From assembly GCA_030522415.1 (NCBI GenBank), contig CM060125.1, positions 26,482,167 to 26,546,166 of the forward strand: a DNA stretch of 64,000 bases, given 5' to 3'. The notes beneath the pieces are model-generated. The model was given only the letters and a program-made list of their open reading frames with translations, was not told where the DNA came from and ran no database searches. Below, one piece after another: positions 45,124 to 58,045 of this stretch; positions within the stretch are counted from its first letter, which is position 1, and each line of letters opens with the position of its first letter. A program made the translations under genes and the position numbers. This stretch comes from Channallabes apus (lineage: Eukaryota; Chordata; Actinopteri; Siluriformes; Clariidae).

Positions 45124-45297
45124 GGCGACAGCACACCCCACTCGACAGCGCACCCCACTCGACAGCGCACCCCACTCGACAGCGCACCCCACTCGACAGC
45201 GCACCCCACTCGACAGCGCACCCCACTCGACAGCGCACCCCACTCGACAGCGCACCCCACTCGACAGCGCACCCCACTCGACAGCGCACCCCACTCA
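45124..45297. repeat. 17-bp GC-rich minisatellite
   Basis: About ten near-perfect copies of CGACAGCGCACCCCACT. The array is far more GC- and CpG-rich than its surroundings. Open frames through it on both strands are artefacts of the repeat. Confidence 0.95.
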
Positions 45298-47657
45298 TGC
45301 GTTAATAAGTTGAAAAAGTAAAAAAACTAATATTTGTAGAAAATAAGTATGTCTGTATTTTTGCACATTTTTATGTTCAAATAAATGTCTCTTGAACTTT
45401 ACCTGTATTCATAAAATGTTTTCATACACACACTTTCTGAAAAAATGATGAGCCTAGACAGGCGAGGAACCATACAGTATATTATATGATAGCTTCACTG
45501 ACCTTGATTTGCAACGTGAAAATGCCAACAGTAAAAAAAAGTCTTGGCAAAAGTCTTGAAATTTTAAATATCCAAGTATTTCAATCAGTGCTCTTTAAAA
45601 AGTTTAAAACTGTGACAGTTTGCATTTTTTTAAGGAACTTGCGACAGGTTTTCGCTCACTTTTGTCTCTACAGAGAGGAGGAAAAAGTTTGAAAATGTAA
45701 AATCTGTTAATGAGCTTTAGCAAGTGCAGTAATTTACGGTCTTATTGAAGGGCTTTATGGCAGGTTTATTAATCCGTGAAGTACTAATTCTAGTCATTTT
45801 ACGTATATTTATAATGGAATTGGAAACTATATATAAACATACACACACAAAAAGTTCATTATACAACAAATATTTCTGACTGATTAAGCAGACTGGACGA
45901 ATGGCTTTCTACATGCGGTGATAATAGACAGTAACAGCACTGAGACGTACTGTAACTATATGCATCACTCCGCAGCACATGTCGTTAACCCCTGAATGAA
46001 CAGAGGTTCTACTTGGTGTGTGTGGAACAAGTGGTTCCTCTAGCTTTACATTTTATGCTATTTGGGATTCTATTTGGGATTCAACCCTGGAACAGTTAGT
46101 TACAGTAGCTGAGCTTATTCTAAAATGGAATAAGTGGAAACATAAAGAGAAACTTACAATATTTAAAGGCATGTCCACCGCCTTCATGCTTAATTCTCCC
46201 CACTTTTTGGCTACATAATTCCAGAAGTAATTTAACCTTTACTGTCACCCCTTTAAATTACACTAACTGTGGGTCGCCAGTCGCAGGGAGGACGTGGAAG
46301 GATATGTGCTGATGGAGCCAAATGACTGGTTAAATAAACAAACAAACAAATCATAACCTATTAATTATAAATGGTGTTTGTGGAACTGTTGTATAAAAGC
46401 AATATCATACTGGAGGTCATGCCGATGTACTGAATATAAGCATGGCTGTGTTCACTTTAATTCAGCTGATATTCTTAACAACAGCTTAACCAGGTGTGAT
46501 AATGTTTAAGTAAAGTATTAAGTAAAACATCATTTGATGTATATTTTTATCTACATTTCATTTAGCAATTTTTTACATAGCAATTTTAAAATGTAAAAAA
46601 ATGTAAAAGAAGATTGTTCTTGTATTTACAGTAATGAAATACTCTGAGTTACCAATCAATCGAGTACATTATTAATAAGGTTTCTATTATTATCACCACT
46701 GTTAGAGTATCGTTGGATATCAGCATTGACCAGCGTTCAGTGATCATATGCAGTCGTGTGTAATGTGTTCCTGTCCGTTACAGTTCCAGTACACAAGACT
46801 CAATAGGCACCAGACCTCGGTGCCATGTTTAACTCTCTCGCTCTCTCTCCTTCTCTCACACATGCACTCACACAAATCTCAAACGCTCTGTGATTTTATA
46901 CGCCATCCTGATCCCGTTCCAATCCCGCATGAGAAACAGTGTGTGAGAGGCGTTTGGATGCATTCCTCTAGTGATTGCATTCCACGCTTGTTATCTGACA
47001 AAACCAAAGATGAATGGTTTGTATATACGTGTTTGTGTGTGTGTGTGTGTGTGTACGCAAAAGAGAGGTAGAGAGAGAGAGTCCATTGAATTTCCTGTAC
47101 CATGGTGAGAGTTTACACCTGCAGACAGAGACACAGCAGAGATGCACAGAGGGAACACCAGACATATGAATGAGGGGAAAAAAAAATTCTGTTCTGTAGA
47201 ATTTAATAAAAAAATATTCACCACAATGCACAGACTGATGTATGTAAAGTTCTAACTGGTTCTTGTTAATACAAGCAACAAATTCAGCAGCTGAATTATT
47301 TATTTATTTATTTATTTATTTTGTGAATGGCTTCATTTATAAGAAACCCAATAAACTCAGTCCTGCTTGGTATAACAGTAATTCTTCCAAAGTATACAAG
47401 AGATTGGGTTGGTGAGAGCAGCACTGATAGTTACAGGGATAAAAACTTGATGCCCAATTCTTGATATAAATAATCATAGAGACATTTCCCCAACATTCTA
47501 TAACCTCGAAATCCCAATGAGATTTTTCCTCATCTATCTGCACTCTCAGCTCCCATATTGATAATCTTCAAAAAGTAGAAACTCTTAAAAAAGTTTAAAA
47601 CCATTCGCTATCTGAAACTCTAAAATCAATTCCAGCTCCTATGTGTGGCCTGTCCAG
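45298..47657. other. cdh23 intron, no gene seen
   Basis: It contains a short TG run near 47036 and (TTTA)n near 47297-47322. Nothing else was recognised. Confidence 0.5.
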
Positions 47658-47880
47658 TGATGGGTAAAGTACACAAACCTTGTACTTGAGTAAAAGTACA
47701 GGTTCCCTAGGGCAAATATTACTCAAGTAAAAGTAGAAGTCCTCTATTTACATGGGTACTTGAGTGAAAGTCTAAAAGTACATACCTTCAACCTTTGATA
47801 CAGTAAGTATTCAAATACAAGGCTTCTTTAGAACACAATAACATTTTCATAATAAAATATCTATCTATCTATCTACATCT
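47658..47880. mobile_element. hAT MITE, left part
   Basis: CAGTGATGGGTAAAGTACAC with 'tacttgagtaaaagtac' repeats and 'ccctagggcaaatattactc' belongs to the same family as the right end at 43690. Its distal half was not found; a second hAT inserted at 47889. Confidence 0.65.
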
Positions 47881-48035
47881 GTATTTTGTAGGGTTGTTCC
47901 GATTCTGGTATCGGAAATGCTACCGATACCACAAAAAAAAATCGGTATTTGAGTCCACGTACCGATCCGATACCATTTTCCTAAACATAACCTATTTATG
48001 CCCGCTAGCTTCGCTAGCTTAGCTTACTTACAGAG

Positions 48036-48564
48036 TGTCACGGCGTGCGCCTGTGATGGGCGTGCGCCCAAACTGATATCGCTCCTCGCTCACTAGTTAG
48101 GCGGCCTCCCCCCTCTTTAGGTATGTGAAGGAGCAGGGCCACAGAATGAGGCAACGGCCCATGAGCTATCGCCGCTAATGATCCCGGCGCTATAAAACAC
48201 AGCGGGGAGTGTAGCTCGGGGTCTGACTGTTGGGAAGCTGGACTTTGTGATGCGGTGGATTTTATGAGAGACAGTGGCACAAGAGCGGGGCGATGTGATG
48301 CGCCCCAGAGACTTTAAAAAAGGTGGGCGCCTTTGATCTCCGCGAGAGGAGCGCATGAACGAGCTGCGCGAGCTCCCGCGGCACCTTCACTTCCGCGTAG
48401 AGCCCGCCTTCACATCCCTGCCGCCAAAGCGGAAAAGACAGCATAGAGCCTTTAACCCTTTCCTCAGCCATTATTCTAAATAAATTACCCTTTTTCCTGT
48501 AAGACCTCGCCTCGTGTCCGTGTTTCATGGTGTCGCCCGTGCACTTAGGGTCGAACCCGTTACA
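48036..48564 (+). repeat. Probable solo LTR (529 bp) inside the hAT element
   Basis: It begins TGTCACGGCG and ends CCCGTTACA; the ends are near-inverted repeats with TG…CA. It has a TATA-like CTATAAAACA near 48190 and AATAAA near 48478. Flanking CAGAG (48031-48035) and CAGGG (48565-48569) match in four of five bases. It is strongly GC-rich against its AT-rich host. Confidence 0.72.
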
Positions 48565-48599
48565 CAGGGCTAGTAGTATTTTACTTAAAAAAAGAAATG

Positions 48600-48601
<2 letters not shown>

Positions 48602-48639
<38 letters not shown>

Positions 48640-48640
48640 T
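48602..48640. repeat. (TA)n microsatellite
   Basis: About 19 TA units inside the hAT element. Confidence 0.93.
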
Positions 48641-48771
48641 GTATATATACACTGTACAGATACACACCCAGGTATCGGATCAGTACTCTGTATCAGCCGA
48701 TACCCTGAGCCCAAGTACCGGAATCGGTATCGGGAGGGTAAAAATGGTATCGGAACATCTCTAGTATTTTG

Positions 48772-49307
48772 TCTCGTTTCTTTTCTATTTGGGTTTCATG
48801 TCAATTCTCTGAACTTGTTTACTGTACATGAATAACACACGCACAAAAAAAGGCTTTTTGGCGATTGTTTTCTCTTTCTATCTTGAATTTCCTCTTTCCT
48901 GCTGTTCTCATCCCTCCATTCTCTCCAGGGAACAAGGGGGAAAAAAGAGAAGAAGGAAAAGAAGGACATGGATCAGGGCTCAATTATACATCAAAGTGGG
49001 TTATGAAAAAGAAATGTGGAAGTAGAGGAATATAAACTATAAGGAGGAAGAGACTGAGTACTGTATGTGTGTTAATGTGTGTCTTTATGGAAAGGTTTCC
49101 AAACACTATTCAATGACTGCCCAAGCATAAAAAGGGTGCTTAATATATAATATTCTATTATTGAATCATAATGAATATTTATGGAGGACTCAAGCATGCC
49201 AAGAATTGATAGTGCACTGTTAAATCATTTAGGCAAAGAAAACATATGATATAAAAAATATATATAAAGTACCACAGGCATGGTACGTCTCCATTGTATC
49301 CCACACA

Positions 49308-49345
<38 letters not shown>

Positions 49346-49359
49346 TGGCGAGATCCAAA
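48772..49359. other. cdh23 intron, nothing recognised
   Basis: It includes a (CT)n run at 49311-49332. Confidence 0.5.
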
Positions 49360-50390
49360 ACTACCACAACCCTAATCCATTTCTGCCTTGTGCATCTCTC
49401 AATTCTGTACAATTATATTTTTACCACATCTCAATTTATCCAATGACGCATTAAATTTCTACCACAGACATACCAATTTTTTTTGGTACTCCATCATGTC
49501 ATGTCCCAATTTCACCACGATGTTCCAATCCCAATTTCACCACTGACCCATGCCAACAGCACGCTGGTTATCCCCGAACTCCAAATCCACTATGGTCCAA
49601 TTCTACCTGTCCAGCTTCCAATATAAATAATGTGTTTATAATTGATACCTGACTGTGGCAGCCATATTTCCTGTACAGTAAAAACAATTGATGAGCTTCT
49701 ACTTGGACTTTCTCTTTAATTTACAGACATCAGACAATAAAAGTAAAGACAATGACAGAGAAATAGATATACTGTATTTAAAATGAGTGGTACTTAAAGT
49801 GAAGGCATCCTGAGAGCAGAACAGTAATGTCACCAAGAGCAGGAGATTAAGTGAGAGAGATTAAGATCCGACAGCCTTTGCTGCTTTGGTCCGTCATAGT
49901 CATATCCTGATTCTACCATGGACGTGAAGTCGTTCAACCATTGACAAGTCTTAATTCAACCCAGAGCATGCGCCCATTCTAGCGTGAATATGTCCCGAGT
50001 CTACCCCGAGCATGTACCTATTCTAGCATGAACAGGTCCCTATTTTACAACTGACAGGCTTCAATCCTGCCCCAGCGAGTTCCATTTTCTACCCCAAGCA
50101 TGTGTCCAATCAACCATGGGAAGGACACTATTCTAACCCGAGCATGTCCTTATAAGACCATGTACAAGTGCCAGTTCTACACCACGTAGACACAACTATC
50201 TGATTGTGGAGAGATCCTTTCCTAACTCAGGCATAACTAAATTCTACTTCATGCATTTTGCTAGTCAACCATAAATAATTTGTTGTTCTACCCCAGGCGT
50301 GTTCCCTTTCACACCACACCTCTGTTCCTGTTAAAATGTGGACAAGTCCCTATTCTACCAAAACATATCCTTTATTCAATTATGGACTGT
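49360..50390. repeat. Highly degenerate tandem array
   Basis: Phrases such as 'cctattctaccccgagcatg', 'gtccctattctaccaaaaca' and 'tcccgagtctaccccgagca' recur at irregular spacing of roughly 20-45 bp for about 1 kb. This suggests an old minisatellite almost erased by mutation. No open frame or transposon motif explains it. Confidence 0.6.
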
Positions 50391-50393
50391 TGA

Positions 50394-51027
50394 TGATCCT
50401 ATCAGTCACGTTGAAGGTGGCATGGTTGTTGGTGCCAGACGGGCTGATCGTAGTTTTTCCATCTCTATGGTTTATATAAAAGTTGGTGTGAAAAGAAGAA
50501 AGTATACCACTGAGGGGCAGTTCTCTGTGTGATGCCAGAGGTCAGGTAACTCAAATAGCATCTGGTTACAACCAAGGAACGCTGAAGAGCATCTCTCAAT
50601 GCATACGATGAACCTTGAAGCAGACCAGAAGACCACACCGGGTGCCACTGCTGTCAGTGAAGAACAGGAAACAGGAGGCTACGATTCACTTGGGCTCACC
50701 AAACTTGACAAATGAACATCTGTTTTAAAAATAAAAAATAAAAAATAAAAGTTCCCTGGGCTGATGAGTCTCGATTTCTGCATTTCCGATGGTAAGCTTG
50801 GATCCATGCTGCCTTGTACCAGTAGTTCAGGCTGATGATGGTGATGGTGGTAGTGTAATGGTGTGGGGGAGATTTTCGTGGCACACTCTGGGACACTTAG
50901 TGCCAGTTGAGCATGGTTTAAATGTCAGTCACCAGATCTCAATCCAATGGAGCACCTTTAGGATGTGGTGGAATGGGAGATTCGCTTCACGGAGGTGCAG
51001 CTGACAAATCTGCAGTGACCGTGTGAT
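50394..51027 (+). pseudogene. Decayed Tc1-like element, second copy of the 11705-12680 family
   Basis: Remnants in order are 'gtggcatggttgttggtgcc', 'agaccacaccgggtgccact', 'gctgatgagtctcgatttct', 'taatggtgtgggggagattt' and 'caccagatctcaatccaatg'. These correspond to the N-terminal, first catalytic Asp and Glu regions of a fish Tc1-like transposase. Numerous stops and deletions are present. Confidence 0.75.
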
Positions 51028-52355
51028 GTGTGAAACAGATCTGATTTAAATGAGGGGTATTTAAAGTGAAGCAAGAGGAATAAAGGGAGAGCATCAGATG
51101 GAGAGGAGAGAGAAAGTCAGAAAGAGATTGAAAAAGTGCAGACTGTCTTTGTTGTTTGTGTCGTTTCATTTTGTTCCCTCCCTTTCCGTGACTTTGCTCT
51201 GCCGCACCTTTCTCTCCTTTCATCCTCTTTAGCCTCACACACACGTCTATATCTTTCAGTGAGGAAGAATCAAAATATATTCACAGAAATAAATGATAAA
51301 TCTCTATGAGAGCTAATCGTGATATGGACTGTGGGGAAAAATGAGAAGGATTAAAAAATATATATTCAGATCAAGATGAATCTCTCCCTGTTTAATGTAT
51401 TTGTTACAGAAAGCGACAGATGTCTGTTTCTTTTAAACGTAACTAGACCATACTGTTTAATTGAATAGGTTTATACATTGCCTGCATTCAACCCAGTCGG
51501 TAATCAGCTACATCAGCACCTTCCACCCCATCTGGTTCTTAATTTAATACTAATTTATTAACACTGAAATTCTATTTCCCCTTAACTCCTAGGCTCTGTG
51601 GTTGGTCTTCTCTGTCACTAATTCGCTACAGGCTCAGTAAATAAAACCAGCCATTATGAGAACGTTTTCCAGCCAAATGAAGTTGTGTTGTTTTTATGCA
51701 GTGGTTCCTGATGTCGGTGCATCTGCCCCTGACGGTGCTTAAGCCTAAACACCGCTGGGAATTTCTAGTAGCATGAATTGGTTCTGAAGGTGAAGCCGTG
51801 TACAAGGAGGATTTAACCAGGAACTAATAGTGAAATCGTGTTAGCATTAACCTACATATTCATGGCTAAGAAAACAGGAAGCACAAGAGAGAGAAAGGGA
51901 GGGGTGTGGGGGGGGGGGAGAGAAGGAAGTAGAGAGAGGGAGAGTGTGGAAAGGAGGAAGGGCTGATGCCAGGAACTCAAAACCTAGAAACGGAACGACA
52001 GGTTAAATTATTCAAAGTGTGTGGGAGTGGGAGAATCAAACTTTAATAGCTTTTGGGAACACACCTTCCCCCGCAAACCATCATAACCATATGCACCAAC
52101 ACACACACACACACACACACACACTTGTTCTGACAGTCTATAGCCACTTACTTGCAGCCAGGTTCTCCTGACAGGTGAGTTTAAGGAGTGCAAAGAAGTG
52201 AACGCAAATCAGAGGTGTTCTTCATGCTCAAGCGCTTAAAGTAAATAGAGGGAGAAGGAAAGACAGAAAGCGAGAGAGGAGGATAAATACTCTAAGTACT
52301 AGGTCAGATAGAAGACCTGTAGTGTATTGTAGACTTCATTTTAACCAGAAATTTA

Positions 52356-52387
<32 letters not shown>

Positions 52388-53590
52388 AGAAGTAAGGAGA
52401 GTTGTTGTTATTTTTGTTGTATTTTTTTTTTTACTGTTTCCATTAAGGGGTCCCCATCCTGACACAACCCGCCCATTCATCCAGGCTTCGAACCGGCACT
52501 AAGGATGCCCTGAATCCAGTACTTTCCACCTGGCAGCCAAAAAGCCTCCCACTGAGCCCCCAGTGCCCCTACATAGGAGAAAGGAAAGGAAAGACACTAA
52601 ATTATTGGTTCAAGTGAACCAAGGCACTTGCGAACTAAGTTTATGTTGCATTTACTGTATAAGGGTTTTTTCCTCCTATGCTTCCAGGACAACTTTAATT
52701 AGGTTTCTATTATAACTACTGTACTGTACACTACATCTATTTAAATAAAATAAAATAAAAAAGGTTTCGTCGGTGCGTTGGTTAGAACTCGCCTATTTCA
52801 ATTAATATATATTTTTTTCAAAATATAATTTGTGCCAAATTATAAACTGCAAGTTTTTGCCAGCAGAATGCTCTATGCGTCAAACTGTGGGCGTCTTAAC
52901 ACAGAATTTAATGAAACTTTTGCAGTACTTACTGTAGGTATCTGCCCCAGTTTAACCAGCACCATAAGTGAAATAAAAATCCTGAGTAAAAGTGATGTTA
53001 TCAACAGTTATGTGCCGGATTTAATAATTTACTTTAAAATAAGCTACTAATGCGCTACTTGCTCAATGTAAACAAACACCTGCACCAATAGATATTCATT
53101 AGAGAAGCTAAACTGTATATTTTTATTGGGATTAGTTCATATTTCCTGCTGCAGAAATAAAAGAGCTAAAGTGGTATAAGTACATTTTAAGGTGGAAATC
53201 GTTTTAAGACAAAACGTAATTTTTATCCAATCTACTTTTTCGATTTTTCATCTGAGATGTTCTTCCTGATTACCGAACTGAGAGTGTAGTACTTAGGTTG
53301 AACAACCTTCAAAAAATTGGATTTCTTTATATTAATAAGTTAGACAGAGAGTTCTGCCGTATAGAAAGACAGACAGACGTGGACGTGGACTTCAAACTGA
53401 AATAATAATCATCACTGATTACAATAAAGCTTATTTTTAGCTTTAACCTTTAAACTCTTTTCCCGTCAACGAGAGGTACTTGCGCTATTTAAAGTAATCT
53501 TAATCTGTGGTCTCAATATAATGAGGTCAACACAACTACCTTTATCAATTATATCATGGATGAGCTAATTCACATCTTCTCAAGGGGTGT
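51028..53590. other. cdh23 intron, mostly unrecognised
   Basis: It contains a poly-G run near 51910, (CA)n at 52100-52124, (AAT)n at 52356-52382 and a possible SINE-type remnant at 52440-52570 ending '…cccactgagcccccagtgcccc'. No exon seen. Confidence 0.45.
52356..52382. repeat. (AAT)n microsatellite
   Basis: About nine AAT units. Confidence 0.94.
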
Positions 53591-53594
53591 CGTC

Positions 53595-53975
53595 GCAATG
53601 TGCAGCTGATGCACGAGGCTTAGTACGAAAACTACAGTAATCAGAAGATTCTGGTTTAGCATTTTGTCTTGACCCGCTTAGACAGTGCCAGCAGAAAATA
53701 GGCCCATCGGACGTCTCAACATGGTGAAGCCACCAGACAGTTTGGAGTTGCCAGGAATACCATTTCCAGGATGTGGAACAGCTGTTTCCAGCGCTGGAAG
53801 GCCAAAAATGAAAACGCCAAGTCAAGACAGCCTAGTCCGCTGGCACCATTTGAGAAATTGTACAGAAACTGCTGCCACTATTGCTGCGGGTAATCCAGGG
53901 TTACATGTGATACGCCGTTGTACTCTTCAACAACATTTGGCTGCGGTGCTGATGGACACAGATCTTTGTACAGAA
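53595..53975 (+). pseudogene. Possible Tc1-like transposase fragment
   Basis: A broken reading contains QFGVARNTISRMWN-like words near 53730-53780 and a GRPK motif near 53800, which recall the helix-turn-helix and GRPR hinge of Tc1-family transposases. Frameshifts are required and no termini are seen. Confidence 0.4.
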
Positions 53976-55136
53976 TTGAACGTTCTTATTTATTTGACAG
54001 AAAGATAATTATAATAAGCATTATCATAGCTACTTATAATAAAAAAAAAAAAAAACTTTCTAATAATAGCTAGACAGTTCTCATAATAATCCCGGAAACA
54101 TTCTAGAGACAATCGCTTTACTGTAATATTGGTTCAATTTGGTTTTTAAAGTTTACAGACAGAAACTCAAGCTGCAGAAGTAATACCGACATTAACATGC
54201 ATTAAATCTTTGTTTTCACATTCCCAGTCTCTTTAGCCTTCTCGATGCTTTTATTTCTCGTTAACGAGAGCACACTTCTTATTAGCAGTTCCAATCTGTC
54301 GCATTGCGCAGCAGTACTGTATGTGTAAAAATAATGTTATATTCATGTGCTGTTGCAAAGCATAAAGGAAAGAGAGAGACAGTAGTGTCAGCTAACGGCG
54401 ACTCGGTGCAAATCAGGAAACAGGGAGGAGTGTGAGAAATGAAGTTACATTTTGTGTTTGTGGTTTAATGAAACGGCACGTGGTTTCAACTGATTTTGAA
54501 GAAATAAACATTTAAAGAAGATAGTGGACTCTTACTCAGAGAGTACAGTATATTTTAAATTAATGTGTTATATTTATTTTAGGATTAAATATACAGTGCG
54601 TTTTATTATACTGTATTTCTATTTAGGGGGTATATACTTTGAATATAAATACTGGCCATATTTAGTGTTAGTACTTAAGCGAATATCGATTGTCAACACA
54701 CACTTGAGTTTATATTAACTGACATTTTGCACTTTTTTAATCTGCCTATATAAATTTAATCCTTAAGAAAAAAAAAATAGAAAAAAACCAATAGGGATTA
54801 GGGAATGTGTTAGTGGATGTGGAAGAGGGGTTTGGGGGGGGGTAGTGTTGGGGGTAGTGTTGGGTGTAGTTGATGGCATGATTTAGGAGTTTAAAGGGCA
54901 AGACCCATGTGGTGTTGTTAAGAGGCTGCAGTGAAGCATGCACACAATACTCTACATCTCCCACATGGGATTCAAAATCCATTTATGCTGGTAATGAGTC
55001 TTTACATGAACACACACCCAGCTCATAGATGCAGTCCACATGAAAGACACTCTCCCGCTGAACACAGTTAACACAGCAATCCTGCCTATCAGCTTTAATT
55101 AAATACACATGAAAAGAAACCGTAATATAATAACAT
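53976..55136. other. cdh23 intron, nothing recognised
   Basis: AT-rich; a poly-G stretch lies near 54833-54842. Confidence 0.5.
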
Positions 55137-55150
55137 AGGAAGACTTTTAT

Positions 55151-55528
55151 TCATTCATTCATTCATTTTCTATACCGCTTAATCCTGTGTTCAGGGTCGC
55201 GGGGGACCTGGAGCCTATCCCAGGAGACTTCGGGCACTAGGCGGGGTACAACCTGGACAGGGTGCCAATCCATCGCAGGGCACACACACATACACACACT
55301 CACACACCCAATCACACACTACGGGCAATTTAGGAACGTCAATTAGCCTAACCTGCATATCTTTGGACTGTGGGAGGAAACCGGAGTACCCGGAGGAAAC
55401 CCACCAAGCACGGGGAGAACATGCAAACTCCATGCACACAGAGACGGGAATCGAGCCTGGCCGGGGAATCGAACCCAGACCCTGGAGGTGCAAGGCGACA
55501 GTGCTAACCACTACACCACCGTGCCGCC
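55151..55528 (-). repeat. tRNA-derived SINE (V-SINE/DANA-like), full length
   Basis: On the minus strand the head begins GGCGGCACGGTGGTGTAGTGG (A box) with GGTTCGATTCCC (B box). The conserved body contains 'gtttcctcccacagtccaaa', and the tail is (TGAA)n. AGGAAGACTTTTAT is duplicated at 55137-55150 and 55529-55542. This is the best copy in the window; others are at 26631, 60122 and 60902. Confidence 0.9.
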
Positions 55529-55542
55529 AGGAAGACTTTTAT

Positions 55543-56678
55543 ATAAAGATAATTCAAATAAACCCCAGTGTTATGGTTATCTACTGTACTGTACATTTAA
55601 ACTGAAAGTCGGAAACATTATTCGGAAGATACGGTACATTTGACCTTTACAAAATTGCATCCAACTGCCTACTTGTTTTGAACGGGACTGAGGAGACATG
55701 ACACTGAACAAAATATTAAGAGACCTCACACTGATCCAGATTGCTTTGGATGCCAAAGCAACAAATCAACAAATCAAACATCAGAGTCGCACTACACACA
55801 TATTGCTCCATCCAAGCATGAATCCACAGAGACAGAGATTCAGATGCTTACAAACATAAAAAAATGAAAAGAGAGAGGAAAAAAAAAAGAAAACCCACAC
55901 TAGAGAGAAAAGAGAGATGTCTAGTAGTGATACGCCAAAAGGCACTGGACAGTGTAATTGTGAAGCTCTTTCACCAAGGACTTTGATGGCTATGAAGTAA
56001 ATGCGGTGTGAAACACTGACCAGCGACTTATACTCATTATGTCCTCCAACATGCACCCTTGCACCCTATATTGTTTACTTTATATCCTTTAACAGGGTGT
56101 CCGAGTCAAATCGGGAGTCTTTGATTGTGAAGAATGACAGAACACAGTATTGAGAGTTAAAAACATCTGAAATTCTGGCCTTCCAGGAACTCCTTTAACG
56201 GCCCAGACTCTGCCGGGATCGTCATTCGCAGATTTTAAAAATGTTTGAACTGTTCGAATACTTGACTAAGAGTCCCGTACTGTACGTCTGCACCTCTTAC
56301 AAAAGTCTTCTGTAAATGTCAGGTGGTTTTATGACTTTATGACCAGTTCATTCATTTTATCACAAGTCCCGGTTTGACTTGAACTCCTCACGTACAAGTG
56401 CTTCATCAAAGTGTATTAAAAATGATGTGCTATAAAGTTGCTGAATTGCACAGATTTATTAAGGCAATTAAGTCAAAATAGATAAAATACTTTTTCAAAC
56501 CGAGAGATACTTGAAAGACTGATATATTTAATCTGAAACATTTTTCACTCACATAAAAAAAAAACCTTGCTTGACTTTTAAACTGAATTGCTAATATACT
56601 GTACTGAAATATGATGAAATAAATTTATGTCCTCAAAATTCTACAAACAATACTTCAATAAAAAAACACAACAAAATT
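55543..56678. other. cdh23 intron, nothing recognised
   Basis: No exon, RNA gene or transposon end identified. Confidence 0.5.
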
Positions 56679-56971
56679 GAGCTCAATCCCATTTCCACTG
56701 ATCATCCTTAAGATGTTTCTACAACTTGTTAGGAGTCCACTTGTGGCAAATGGACATGATTTGGAAAAGCACACATCTGGATATGAGGTCTCGCACTCAA
56801 CAGTGCAATGTCAGAGCACAAACCACGCCGTGAAGTCCAAGGAACTGTCTGTAGACCCCCGAGAAAGGATTGTAACGAGGCACAGATCTGGGGAAAAGTA
56901 AAGAAAAATTCCTGCAGTATTGAAGGTGGATGTGGAAAAAGTGAAGCGCTGTGAATACTTTCCAGATGCAC
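56679..56971 (+). mobile_element. Deleted Tc1-like element fragment
   Basis: It contains the start of a Tc1-type transposase, MKSKELSVDPRERIVTRHRS then GEK and a stop (about 56829-56900). The distal terminal block 'gaagcgctgtgaatactttc' follows within 50 bp. Everything between is deleted. A different Tc1 family from 15730-19441. Confidence 0.75.
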
Positions 56972-58045
56972 AAAAAGTTTTTTTTTCGACATCATGGAGA
57001 AGATGCTTTAATTACCACATTTCACAAGTATATCCTGTGCTCATCAGCTTGCAGGGCAGTATTTCCTACATACAGACGTCAGTTTGGACATTGTGATGTC
57101 TGAGAGTTGAGGCTAATGGGGTGTGTTTGCTCTACACAGCATGCCTGTCTGCTGGCGAGTCCGCTTGTTTGCTTTCCCTCCTGCCAGCCTTCTTCGAGTG
57201 CGTTTCGCTCTCCGTGACACGAACTTTTAAACAGCAACAGTCATGACATCGTGCACTCCTTTCATTATCGACACAAACACACACATACACACACACGCAC
57301 ACACTTGCAAATACGCAGCTTATGCAAAAAAGTTCTGATTTATTATTTCCCTAGTTTTACTGTTGTCTCGTTTTCTTTTGCTCCTCTTCACAGTTACGGC
57401 ACCCAGCTGTCTCTCCTTGTCTAATGATCTCCTACTGATTAAATGGCTCCAAAATAAATCTTTTTTTTTTTTCTTCCCCCTTGTCGTATCAAAGAATTAA
57501 AACTTCACATGCTCGCTCTATAATATGAGTGTTAGTGCTATATGTGTGGTGTCATTCTCCAGTTTGGTAGACGTGTATTAGAATCGCAATCTCTGTCGGA
57601 TAAGGCCACGGTGATAGAAACTCGATAAGGTGACGCCCGTGCTTATTCGACTGCTATAATGCTCTATATAAATGGATTGGAAAGAATTGGCAAACAGAGA
57701 GGCAAGAAGGCCTTCAAAGATAGATAAGCGAACTTTCTGCTTATCTGTTTTTAACAGTTTTTTTCTCTCTCTCTCTTTAGTGTGTGTTTGGCGTGTACGT
57801 GTTCAGGCGGCTGTTGTTGTATCGAAGCTGATGAAAGTATTATCAGATTAAGTCTGAAGGGTTTAAACATACATGGGTGGAGGTGTAGAGCATGGGGTTT
57901 AAGGTATAATGTGAGAGATAGGCGTGTGCCTCTGGGGGCCATAGGTTACGAGCCACAGTGTGGCAGCGTGCAGAGGGTTCAGGACCTCCCATAAACATTC
58001 AGCGTGTGGAAACCCTGATCCTTAAAAATCACATGATATTTAGTC
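56972..58045. other. cdh23 intron, nothing recognised
   Basis: It includes CA-rich runs near 57270-57305. No exon seen. Confidence 0.5.

Larger units (their letters stand above)
47889..48763. mobile_element. hAT element containing a solo LTR
   Basis: The ends read TAGGGTTGTTCCGAT (left) and the complement TAGAGATGTTCCGAT (right). GTATTTTG is duplicated at 47881-47888 and 48764-48771, an 8-bp hAT-type target site. Subterminal 'accgatacc'-type repeats are present at both sides. No transposase frame is seen; the interior is a solo LTR (48036-48564) plus a (TA)n run. Confidence 0.88.

Noticed and set aside
45007..45321. Open frames through the 17-bp array
   Set aside because: Repeat artefacts: three different frames are open on one strand and all are limited to the array.
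55781..56056. Minus-strand frame beginning MHVGGHNEYKSL as a possible cdh23 exon
   Set aside because: No cadherin calcium motifs (DxD, LDRE, DxNDN) and a low-complexity C-terminus; it looks like chance.
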